Below, one piece after another: positions 1 through 10,300 of a DNA stretch of 64,000 nt; position 1 is the stretch's first letter, and each line of letters starts with the position of its first letter. Source of the stretch: Scenedesmus sp. ARA3 (lineage: Eukaryota; Chlorophyta; Chlorophyceae; Sphaeropleales; Scenedesmaceae); assembly GCA_004335835.1 (NCBI GenBank), contig RWJK01001013.1, positions 202,314 to 266,313 on the forward strand. Direction: 5' to 3'. The translations under genes were made by a program, and so were the position numbers. The notes below the pieces were generated by a model. That model made no database searches. It was not told the DNA's origin and saw nothing but the letters and a program-made list of their open reading frames with translations.

Positions 1-68
1 GTCACTGCACGGCAATGCCCTTGCTGACGCACTGCACGCTGCTGCTGCTGCTGCCTGCGCTGCCTCAG

Positions 69-1414
69 GTTGTGGCGTACGACTTTGGCATCAAGCACAA
101 CATCCTGCGCCGCCTGGCCAGCTTTGGCTGCTCCATCACGGTGGTGCCCGCAGACTATCCCGCAGACAAGGTGCTGGCACTCAACCCAGACGGCGTCTTC
201 TTCAGCAACGGCCCGGTGAGTTGCACATTCAGCAGCTGCTTCTGTAGCTCGGTGGCCAAGCACTAGCAAGGGCCGGCGGTCAACCCAGACGGCGTATCCA
301 GCAATGGACAGTATCAGCCGTAGGTTGACTCGTCATAGTATTAGTATAGTACAGTTCAACCTCTCTTTGAGGATCTGGTCAGCAACGGCCCAATAACTTG
401 CACATGCAGCAGCTGCTTCTGGCCCCCAGCAGGCTGCGAGGGGCTGTAAACTGGAACCTGCACCAACAAGGGCTGGCTTGGACTGTTCTGGCATCTTCTG
501 CAGTGGCTGCTGTCAGTCCTTGGCTGCCGTATAACTGTCTGAGTGCAGTATCTGGTGCACTGACGTGCTCTGGCTGCTGTGTCTACGTCTATCCCCGCAG
601 GGCGACCCCTCTGCTGCCCCGTATGCCGTGGACAACGCTCGCGCCATCCTGGGCAAGAAGCCCGTGTTTGGCATCTGCATGGGCCACCAGATCCTGGGCC
701 AGGCCTTCGGGGGCAAGACCTTCAAGCTCAAGTTTGGGCACCACGGCGGCAACCACCCCATCCGCTACAACCCCACAGGTGCGCTGCAATGCGTGCGTCT
801 GTTGGGCGCCTGCAGTACACTTGCTGTACACTTGCTCATGCCCCTGGCTCTGCAGAGATCGGCTTCGCCCTGGCACCTGCACCTGCAATCTTCGCAACGT
901 GGCGGCCTGTATGGTGCTGTCGTGGTCTGTCTGGCGTTGTCGCAACAGCCATCAGCGCAGGCGGTCGTCTTTCGCGGCAGCAGCTGTTATCTGTTCTCAA
1001 GCGCAAAGCTAACGCGCTGCTTGCGTGCTTGTTCCGGCCCTCCTGCAGGCCGTGTGGAGATCAGCGCGCAGAACCACAACTTTGCGGTTGACCCTGACAC
1101 ACTGCACCTGACACCCTGTTGCCTCTGTGTTCCTGGTTGCCTTGCAATTGCCTCACCCTACTGCAGGCCGCGTGGAGATCAGCGCGCAGAACCACAACTT
1201 TGCAGTCGACCCAGACACGCTGCCAGAGGGCGTGGAGGTCACACACATCAACCTCAACGATGGCACATGCGCAGGCATGCTGTACCCCGCCAAGAAGGCC
1301 ATGACCATCCAGTACCACCCAGAGGCATCGCCTGGGCCGCACGATGCAGACATCTGCTTTGAGCAGTTTGTGGACATGATGAAGGCAGAGGTCTCAGCGC
1401 CAGTTGCTGCATAA
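69..1414 (+). CDS. CARA: Carbamoyl-phosphate synthase small subunit, C-terminal part (5' end off window)
   Basis: This is the glutamine amidotransferase half of the small subunit, which releases ammonia from glutamine for carbamoyl phosphate (arginine and pyrimidine synthesis, plastid in green plants). Exons seen: 69-215, 601-778, 1167-1414, joining in frame to 190 residues with a stop at 1412-1414. The first exon carries [16 protein letters not shown], typical of the start of the class I GATase domain. The second carries the nucleophile motif GICMGHQ followed by HHGGNHP. The last carries [11 protein letters not shown] and the His-Glu pair of [12 protein letters not shown], so the Cys-His-Glu triad is complete. 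The N-terminal half and transit peptide lie off the left edge. A CTG run (about 45-60) precedes the first acceptor. Intron 2 holds a second copy of the start of the last exon (1049-1105). Family assignment is secure; plastid location is inferred. Confidence 0.93.
1049..1105 (+). repeat. Duplicate of the 5' end of CARA's last exon, with its own acceptor
   Basis: These 57 bases follow a CTGCAG acceptor and match 1167-1223 of the genuine exon except at five positions. All five are third-codon changes that leave the peptide [19 protein letters not shown] unchanged. After the copy the sequence diverges (CACCTGACACCC) and no good donor is obvious. It may be a dead partial exon or the acceptor of an alternative transcript. 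Confidence 0.8.
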
Positions 1415-2776
1415 GCCGCTGGCATGGTTGAGTGATGGTTGACTGTGTTGAAGTGCGATGTGCTGCTGGTGTGCTGCCGCACTTGGCGCAGCAGCCACAG
1501 CAGCAGAGGCAGGGATGCTGTTTGGATCCAGTGCTGCGTTGGCTGCGGAGACTGTTGCACAGCAGCAGCCCCTAGGCATTGCTTCAACGGCAGCAGCTGC
1601 AGTCACGGAGCATGGGTGTGGTGTCGCTCAACTTTCCTGCAGCTGCTAACAGTGCAGCTTTAACTGCTGGCGCCTTGAGTTGATGTTGCTGCTGCACCCT
1701 GCTAGGTTGTTTTGGTCCCGCGCTGAATCAGCTGCGGTTTTCAGCGGCTTTTGTACACAAGCAGTACTTGTGGGGCGGCATCTTGCCAGGTCTGCTGTTG
1801 TACTGGCCTCAAGTGATTCAATGTTTGAAAGGGTTGCTGTGCCTGTCTCACACGGTGGGCAGCTGCCCACTGCGTGCAGCTTCCTGGTTTGGCCGCTACC
1901 TCTTTTGGTGGCGCACTGCCTTTCAGCTGTGGGCCACGTACATGTGTTGGCTCATGTGTGACTCACGCACACATGCACTTTCAAAAGCTACAGCAGGCAG
2001 CTGGTGTGAGTCACTGTTGCACCACAGTGTTGTGCGCGCTGCTGCCCAGGCTCATGTGGCCAGCCGGGAGGCGCAAATCCTGCAGCACAAGATTTGGTCG
2101 TTTAAATGGAGTTCAGTTGTCAGGGATGCCTTGCTGCAGTGCTCTTTGCTGTTCAGGAGTATAGAACGCCTGCAGTTGCTGCTTGCAGGACTCCCCAGCT
2201 GTGGATGCTCACGGCATATGCATTTGCTCGATGCACCCCGGCAATTGTGGCTGTCTACATCAAGTGCTTGTAGCTACGTGCAGGCAGCTGGTGCTATTAG
2301 GGTGTTTGACAGGTGCTGCTTGATGATAGGGCAGTCGACTTATTTGTTTCACCCGCAGGCACCAGCATACTATGCAGGTTTAGTATACCCAGGCAGTGGT
2401 ATGGGGCGCTGCTCATTGCTGCAGGCATTGTGGCCGTACTCAGGTGTGGTGGGTGTGCAGCTCACATACTGCTGCTGCAGCACCGCAAGGGTGCGGCATC
2501 AACAGCTGTTGCCGCACAAGCGACTGGTCCATTGGTCACGGGGCTGTTTTTGCGCCCCATACCAGCAGTTGCCTCCAAGTTTGAGGGCAGCGGCTTGCAT
2601 GGTATCTTGTTTGTGACTGCACAAACCCCACAGCACGCTACCTGTGATAGGTAGCTGCCGTGTTTCTGAGGTGACTGATGTCGCACCGTGGTGCACATAC
2701 CTCAAGGTTGAGCTCGACCAACTGTGGCTGGCCTTTTTGTGGCGATTGTTTGGGGCAAACAAGCTGTGCTGCTGCT

Positions 2777-2834
2777 GATTACAGCTTGATTGGTAACCTG
2801 AGCAGGATTACAGCTTGATTGGTCACCTGAGACC
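2777..2834. repeat. 29-bp tandem repeat, two copies
   Basis: GATTACAGCTTGATTGGT plus an ACCTGAG tail occurs twice head to tail, at 2777-2805 and 2806-2834, with only a few differences. No function is apparent. Confidence 0.8.
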
Positions 2835-4018
2835 CAATAAATAGCTATAAATGCAGCTGACCGTCACGCGGTGACCGTGTGACGCACCATGGGGACGGCC
2901 TGCCGCACGCGCCTGGACGCTGCAAGCGGCAAAAATATACTGCCAGTTGCTGTGCCACAAAAATACACTGCCAGTTGCTGGCAGCACAACTCACAGCCCT
3001 ACAGGGCTGCCAGCTGGCAGCACTGCTGAGCCAGGCCCTGAGCTTGGCAAAGCTGCTAGAACCTCCAGCCTGCAGGCACCCGAGGAAAGCATCAATAATC
3101 CCTTGTGTGGGTGTACAGGCGCTTGTCAAACCAAACACACTCATCCACTCAGCACGTACACCAGCCAGTGTTGTGTGTACAAAGATGACCTTGTATGCCC
3201 GTTTTTGAGCACGGCACGAATTTGATAGGCCATACAATGAGTGCCATATAGCAGCCAAATCATGATGTTTACACCCCCTTTTTTTACACTACACACTACA
3301 AGTCACTCCCATACCCTCTCACTGTCATACACGCTGTTCAGCACACACACTCATCACTACTCAGAGAGGCCTGGGAGGGACTCAGCCACGCAGCGTCCTA
3401 TTGTGTACACAGCATATACAGGCATGCCGCATGTAAGATACACAGCAGCGCAGCAGTAGCCACATACATTGAAGCAGCCTCTCATTCATGCATAAGCATT
3501 GCTCCGTGACAGCTGCCCACTTTGCAATGGCAGCTGAGTCAGCAGGCCGCGCTGCATCACCACATTGCAGGGATATAACACGCTCTCATCCAGCCATGCA
3601 TAAATCACTGCTCACACAGCCATTGTACATCCGATGTGCGAAAAAGAGTAACTTTTGGCCAGGCTGGCAACATGGCAACACGGCAACGCGCTGGCGGCCA
3701 CAACAGCTGTATGCTCACGCCCTGAAATTAGCCTGCAGTGGCGATGGCAAATTGCTGGAGAGGGCCCAGTACACCCCTTAGCTGATGCAAATGGGTATCA
3801 GCAGCAACACCTTGCACATACTGCTGCTGGACCAGTGTACACCATGCGGCAGCTGCAGCATGAAGCACAGGTCTGCGCGTACATGCCGTGAGCCACACTG
3901 CCAGTTTGAGGCCAGCATAGCAGCTGCCCAGGGCAAGCCCTCAATCAGTAGCGGCAGCTACCTAGCAGCTGCCCAAGGCCAGCTTTCACTTGGTGGTGCC
4001 AGCGGGCTGGCAGCGGCC

Positions 4019-4072
4019 TCAGTAGTGGCAGCGGCTGGCAGCTGCCGAAACTCCTCCCGACCTTCCCAGCCG
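4019..4072 (-). repeat. Diverged copy of the 3' end of the deaminase terminal exon
   Basis: The plus-strand segment starting TCAGTAGTGGCAGCGG and running into AAACTCCTCCC repeats 4129-4180, which encodes the last residues and stop of the deaminase gene. It lies about 110 bases downstream of the genuine stop, so the gene has duplicated pieces on both sides of its last exon. Confidence 0.65.
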
Positions 4073-4128
4073 GCTGCCAGCGACCCACCGCAGCTGCAGC
4101 TGCTGTGTACTGCAGCAGCATGGATTGT

Positions 4129-5984
4129 TCAGTAGTGGCAGCGGTCCGGCAGCTGCCCAAACTCCTCCCACACCTTGACCGCCTCCTCACGCATGAACTC
4201 CACTGCGGGGATGTTGCGGTCAGCCGGCGGCTTGGCAAACTCCTCGTAGAAGTCCTCATCCTCAAAGTGGCCGTGCTCCTGCAACAACAAAATGCAGTAG
4301 CGGCAGCAGCAGCAGCAGCAGCACGGTCGGCCGGCGGCAAACTCCTCATAGAAGTCCTCATCCTCAAAGTGGCCGTGCTCCTGCAACATGATAGTTATAG
4401 CAGCAGCAGCAGCAGCAGCAGCAGCAGATGCGTGAAACTGTGGGTTGCTGTCGGATCACCAGAGCTTGGAAATGCTAGCCTTGCGGCAAGTAGCCAGGGC
4501 CTAGCTGCCCATCCATGTCCTGTCAAAGCTTGCCCGCCAGACATTGCCGGACTGTGCATGCATGAGCTGCAGCTCAACTGCCCCCAGCCAGGCAGCACGC
4601 AGCCATGACCCAGTACACTGTGTCGCTCAATGCTTTTGGTTTGGCCCACATGCAAGCCCGACTGCCTCATGCCTTGTCAGGCAAGCATAGTGCGTGTGCA
4701 GCCGGCTCACCTTGACATCAAGTTATATCAGCTGCGATACAATACCCATCAGCATCGCAAGCAGGCAAGCCTGCTTGAGCCTATGCTCTTTCGTGCGTAA
4801 ACTAGGCAAGGACAAGGACTGGCCTTACTAATACTAGTAGTATTGGCCTGAGCATACCATTGTGAGGTTTTCTCCTATTGTACTACGTAGTAGTACTACG
4901 TACCTTGACGTCCTTTGCTGTGGTGGCGTAGAAGATCTTGTCGATGCGCGCCCAGTAGCAGGCCCCCATGCACATGGGGCACGGCTCGCTGCTGGTGTAC
5001 AGCACGCAGCCGCGCAGGTGCGGCGTGCCCAGGCGCTGGCTGGCATCACGGATCGCACCGACCTCGCCGTGCCTGCGCAGCAGAGTTTGCAGCAAGAGAA
5101 GACGGCAGCAGAATGGAGGACGGCGTGCAACAACAAGGGAGAAGCACTGCTGTGTGCAGGAGCGCTGCTGCCGTTATGGCTGCAAGTTACGCTTGCAGGA
5201 CACTGTGCAGTGTGCTGCCCTGGCACACCATGCAGCTGCCGTGTCCTAGTGGGAGTGGCGTAGTATATATGCAGTATGCTGCGGTAGCAGAGGCCAGCAT
5301 GGCATCTGCAGCTGCAGACTGCTTTGCAGCATGCCGCACTCTTTGTGGGTTGCACAAAGGCACCACGGCGGGCCACTTAGCAGGCTCAGGCTGCTGGTGT
5401 TGTCCTACCGCTGCATTCGTGAGCGCCTACAGCCTCACTGCATCACAATATTTCGGCTCACAGCAGCCTTGACAGTCAAACCAGCCTTCGCAGCTGCAGC
5501 TACTAGGTGTGAGGGCACACTTGCTGCATCCGTGTTGCGACTAGGCTGCTGCAACTAGGGTTGCAGTGAGAGGGCCACTCACCAGGTGGGGTCGTTGTGG
5601 CTGATCACGTTGTTGTAGCCCTCGCCTACAATCTTGCCGTTTTTAACCACCACAGCTCCGAAGCATCCGCCTGCAGCAAGGTATTGTAAGCAGTGACACT
5701 AAGTACGTGAGAGCGCTCCGTGGCACCGTTGCAGCCGCACGCGAGCACCACGGGCGTCACAAACTAATCACATGTATTCGAATGTTACCTGTGCGCTTCT
5801 CCAGGCCTGCTACGCGGCTGAGGTAGATTGCGCGCTCCATGAAGGGCCCGTGTGGGTGCTGAATGCCTGAAGTATCGACCTCATCCGCGTGCTTGCAGCA
5901 TTCCTTTAGGTGCTGCAGGTTGAACACGGCGCTGGCCGTGCGTGGGAGCGGGTCCACCTTGCATTGGTGCTCGCAGCAGGACAT
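4129..5984 (-). CDS. Guanine/nucleoside deaminase (cytidine deaminase superfamily)
   Basis: Zinc-dependent deaminase resembling bacterial guanine deaminase GuaD and plant guanosine deaminase; it would convert guanine or guanosine to xanthine or xanthosine in purine breakdown. Exons from the start: 5789-5984, 5583-5670, 4904-5072, 4129-4278, giving 200 residues. The second exon reads GGCFGAVVVKNGKIVGEGYN. The third has HGEV (His96, Glu98) and SEPCPMC (Cys126, Cys129), the complete zinc and proton-shuttle set. The last exon encodes an acidic and aromatic tail ending DRCHY. The usual DPTAHAE is DPTWHGE here, with Trp made across an exon junction. The start at MSCCEHQ was chosen because it opens the conserved exon; an in-frame upstream ATG exists at 6089. 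Substrate (guanine or guanosine) cannot be settled from sequence alone. Confidence 0.88.
4325..4386 (-). repeat. Duplicate of the 5' part of the deaminase terminal exon with its acceptor
   Basis: The copied exon starts at 4380 after TTGCAG and encodes EHGHFEDEDFYEEFA, identical to the start of the real exon at 4278. Within the shared stretch there is one synonymous change (TAC to TAT) and one in-frame six-base deletion; it then runs into a CAG repeat. It lies in intron 3, so the spliceosome meets this acceptor before the genuine one. Confidence 0.8.
4884..4903 (-). promoter_or_regulatory. Inverted repeat overlapping the 5' splice site of deaminase intron 3
   Basis: Nine-base arms TACGTAGTA and TACTACGTA separated by one base occupy 4884-4902, and the donor GT is at 4903-4902. 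The transcript could fold the donor into a short hairpin. A second small inverted repeat (AATACT/AGTATT) lies at 4829-4843 in the same intron. Confidence 0.5.
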
Positions 5985-7388
5985 GATGTGGACAATTGGT
6001 CGAGTTAAGGGTGCTTGTCCCACGTAGAAGTCTGATACAACTATTGTTGAGACGTGAGGCTGACGAGCATTGATAGGGTGAGCCTGCAAGCGTACTGCGA
6101 CACAGATAGGATAGGGTACTGCGGGCTGTCATCAGGGCCCACATGCATCACATGGGCAGGTCAAACTGTACTGCACGTAGAACTCCAATCAACAATGAAC
6201 AAACGTGTCGTTTATTGTTCTTTGCACGCGCATGCTAATGCGCTGCCTGCAGGCCATGCATGGCCGCTGACAGCGAGCCTGGCCAGCCTGCAGCTGTCAG
6301 CCCCAGCACTTCTTGAGCCCGCTGGTGCATGGCACACTCACGCTGCAGCCACTGCAGTGATTATGCCAATGGTGCCAAGTTGATGATCGGGGGGTTGTCA
6401 GTATGCCTACTACTGGGCAGCAGGTATGATATCAGCAGGTGGAACGATGTTCTGTACGCTGCACATAGCACAGCAGCATTGCTTGAAGGTGCGCAGCTGT
6501 GCATGACCAGCGTGTACAAGCGTCCTTCGGGATCCTGGCTATGTAAAGATGGACAGTCTAGCATGAAAAATGCAAAGCTGCGCACCTTCAAGCATTGCTT
6601 TGTATAAATTCGTCGTTTTACATCACAGGCTGTGTGGCAGCCTGCCACCTACCTGACCTACCTGAGGTACAATGTGTGCCTCACAGCACGTTGTACTTGT
6701 TGTAAGCTCCAAACAGCGCCTGTCTCAGCGGCTATATTGAGCTCACAGCAGCGCCAACATACACCATGCGCTGCAGGACTGCGGTCTTGCTGTGGCAGTA
6801 CTGCTTTTAGCCTCTGCTTGGGGTGATCTGTTGAGAAGTTACACAGCTACACTGTCTATCTTTACAGCTGCAGGGGAGATAACCTGTCCGTTCACCCCAC
6901 AACGTCAACAGACATCTCAAACACCCATCGGCCATGGGCCCTACTCTTGTGCTCCACTATGCACACCATCCCTACACAAGGGAAATGCCATCTCACGCAT
7001 TGAGTGCCGCACTGCCGCACAATTCCAGACACCTACTACTAGACCTACTCTACCACAAGACACTAGTACTGCCAATTACCAGGAGCAACAGGAGCCACAA
7101 GACCTGTCCACATTCGTCATTTGTCCACCAACTGTACTTGTGGCATCAGACATGAAACCCAGTCCCACACACCTTCATACACACCTGCATACAGCAATAA
7201 GTGCAGGCACCACGACTCCAGCTGCCATAGCTGCTGTTCAAGCGTTGTATAATAGAACTGCGACAGCTGCCCTTGGAACCATAAACAGCAGCTACTGTAC
7301 ACTGCTATGCATAGCGGCCATCACAGCAGCATGCATGCAGCAGCCGCGGTAACACACAAATTCACCGCCTGCTGCTCACCGCAGCTGC
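5985..7388. other. Intergenic region, no supported gene; contains a long hairpin
   Basis: This lies between the deaminase start and the septin stop and should hold the deaminase promoter and the septin 3' UTR. Open frames here show no recognisable domain. The one clear structure is the 29-bp inverted repeat at 6476-6598. Confidence 0.5.
6476..6598. ncRNA. Candidate hairpin: 29-bp inverted repeat with 65-nt loop
   Basis: Arms 6476-6504 and 6570-6598 are reverse complements with two mismatches; the shared core is GCTTGAAGGTGCGCAGCT. A transcript from either strand would form a long, nearly perfect stem, as in algal small-RNA precursors or a small foldback element. No expression evidence is available. 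Confidence 0.35.
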
Positions 7389-10300
7389 CTAGAACCACCC
7401 CTTCTTCTGCGCGGGCTGCTGCTGCTGCTGCCTGCCCTTCTGCAGCTCCTGCAGTGCTGCCTGCTGCGCCTGCTCAGCAGCCATTATGGCAGCCTCTGCC
7501 TCGCGCAGCGCAGCAGCAGCGGCGCTCTCAGCCCTCGCATCGGCTGCGCTCTGGGCATCTGCAACAGCAGCAGCACCAGCATTTGCCGCAGCATTAGCCA
7601 ACCATGCAAGTTGTGAGATAGGGCTGCAAAGATCAGCTCTCCAAGCACATGCACCATAGTGCATGCGGCTGCCCACAGCACTGCAGACAAGCAGCGCTCT
7701 TCACACGTCTTTGTACTTGAGCTCCGCAAGAAACAACAAAATAACAACTGCAGCAGCATGCAGCGCGCCCAATCACTTGAAACTCCGTCCCAGCTTTGCC
7801 TCACCACACACCTGCCGCCTTCTTGCCAATCACCCGCTCCTTGAGCCGCTGCGCGCCATCCTTCACACTGTCCCGCATGCGCTGCTTGTCAAAGCCGTTC
7901 TGCGCCGCAAACACGACTGCGGCAGCCGGCAGCGCAGTAGCCAGCGCAAAGCGCAGCAGGCGGCGCCGCAGGCCTGCCAGGAAGGGCGTGGCCAGGTGGC
8001 GCTGGCGCCACTGCTCATAGCGCTGGCGCTTGTCCACAGACACCTCCTCCAGGGCCTCAGCCATCAGCAGCGACCTGCACAGAAGACAAAAGAAATGTGA
8101 AAGTGTGAACGGAACCGCAGAAGAAGAGTGGGGCGCCGGTGCTCAAGAGGGAACCTCCCCCAGCGCCTCCGCCATCCGCAGCAACGTGCAAGGGCGCAGA
8201 TGAAATGTCGGTGTAAATTCGCGCCGTGGCTTTGCAGCTGTGCACGCGCTTCGCGCCGTGGCTTTGCAGCTGTGGCGCTGTGCGCTTGCACACAAACCAC
8301 CCTTGTTTCACCCCACACAACATCCCTTGGCTTACCTGAGGAAGAGCAAGTCGCTGTGGTCGGGGTTGAGCGCCTCTGCGGTGCCCCACTTGCAAGCACA
8401 ACTTTCACCGCTGTAGCCATCACCACAACAACGCCCATCTACACACTGTAACACCCTGCAACTAGCTCTCACCGCAGGAAGAGCAGGTCGCTGTGGTCGG
8501 GGTTGAACGCCTCCGCCGTGCCCCACTTGTAGCTGCGCTCCGGCCAGTAGGTGGGAGGCTCGTCCTGCAGCGCAACGAGTTGCAGTAAGCACGCTTGGCA
8601 AGCGCACAATGCAACATATTGCTCGCGTTACTTTAGAAGGAGTGTGGCCCCCGCCACCATGGCTGCAAACCTTGAAACGTAGATGTTCTGCTGTGTTTCT
8701 CCTGCTATGTGCTGTAGTATCAGTATCAGTATGCACTACCATCCTGCATGCAGTATCAATACGCAGTATTACCTGCAGCGCGGCCTGGTTGATGTCATTG
8801 CTGGCGATGACCACAAAGGGCGGGATGCTCATGGCGGCGCTGCTGGGCAGGCCGGCGCGCTCCAGCGTCTGAGGGCTGAAGCGGAACACCTCGATCTTGC
8901 CGCGGATGCCTGACAGCGCTGCGAAACGGATTAAAGAGCGGCAGGGAGAGCAGGCAGAATATGTGAGTGTGTGTGCCGGGTTTGCCTGGTGGGGTGTAGA
9001 TGGGGAGGGGTGCGTGTGGGCTGAAGAGAGCGCTACAACTCTAGTCTTGTTTGTGACAAACTGCCCAAATACAACACAACAACTTGGCCAGGATCGCCGC
9101 CACGCACTTCGGTTCTGCAGCCTGTGCCTGCAACTCTAATGGCAAGTTCGGGACGAACTCTTGTAAACAACACAACACCTATGCCCACCGGCCCCCCCCA
9201 CACACACACACAAATGCGCACCTGGGTTCTGCAGCCTGTTGACCACCTCCTGCCTGAAGCGCTGCGCCTCGTGGATGGTCATGGTGTCAGCCTTCATGAT
9301 AACGGGGATGATGGGCACGTGCTTGCTCAGCTCAGCCATGTAGCTGCAGTAGGGAAGGGATGATGCAGGCAGCAGGAGCAGCACCACGAAACACGGTTTG
9401 TAAAGCTGACTCTGCCAAAAAGGCTGAACAAAGCTACATGGCCAGGCCAGCAACGGCGCGAGGCAACCCAGGCAGCACCTGCTAGGCCAAGCTGTGTAAG
9501 CACGCCACGCGCTGCGGGAATGATGCAAGGGTCGCTGATAAAGCACTCACCGCACGTCATTCTGGCGCAGCCTGTGTGGTGGCAGGCAGTACAGGCACAC
9601 GTCCACACGGGGGTCCTCCACATCAATCAGGTCGATGCACCTGCAGCAGCGGCAGCAGGAGTGGAGCAGCAAGACAACACGTCACCGCATGCGCATAGCA
9701 AGCACAAGATCAAAACCACGTGACTATACAACAGCCGCACTCCAAATGCTGTGCCGGCTGACGTGCGGGTGCCAACATGCTACTTGCTGCCCAGCTGCAG
9801 TACGCAGCGCTGCTCGGGCCCCGACCAGGCCCACAGCCACAGGCTGCACAAGAGGGCACTGCTACTCAAAGCCCCTCAGCACCTCAAAGCCAATTGACTT
9901 ACAGCGCATTGCATTGCAGTCGGTCCTGAGCAGTGCAAACAGTGCTGCGCACCACACAAAGCACTCCGACACACCCGCCACACACCGACCAGCCGCCCTC
10001 CTCACCTGTCGCGCGCGCTCTCCATGTCCAGCCACTTGGTGTTCTGCGCGTTGATGTGCTGCACGATCATGCCGATGTGGCGGCTGATGTCCTGGTCGTC
10101 ACCATAGCCAGGCGTATCCTGCACGCGGAACACCCACACCACCTGCCGCGCAGCACACAGCACACACAGCCACAGCATACAGCGCACATGCATGGTGAGC
10201 GGTAGTAGGGGCGACTGCATACCAGCCAGCCTGTTGCAAAAGTGACATAAGCATGCACTTGCTATGATGATTATGTAAATGCAGTGGATGCTGCTGGCTG

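Larger units (their letters stand above)
1415..4128. other. Convergent intergenic/3' UTR region, no supported gene
   Basis: CARA (+) and the deaminase gene (-) converge here. A reading frame is open at 1684-2616 but has no ATG near its start, no recognisable domain and a Cys/Leu-rich composition produced by CTG-like DNA, so it is not called. A 29-base direct repeat lies at 2777-2834. A short direct repeat near 2935-2985 contains ACTGCCAGTTGCTG twice. Bases 4019-4072 are a diverged copy of the 3' end of the deaminase gene. Confidence 0.5.

Noticed and set aside
1684..2616. Open frame of about 310 codons on the plus strand
   Set aside because: No ATG near its start, Cys/Leu/Trp-rich composition from CTG-like DNA, no domain, and no conserved splice partners.
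3241..3360. Serine/threonine/histidine-rich small frame at 3241
   Set aside because: A short, low-complexity frame in a CACACTACA-like region without support.
7559..7645. Septin last exon starting at the upstream acceptor near 7631
   Set aside because: That acceptor shifts the frame; the one at 7559-7560 joins exon 11 in frame.
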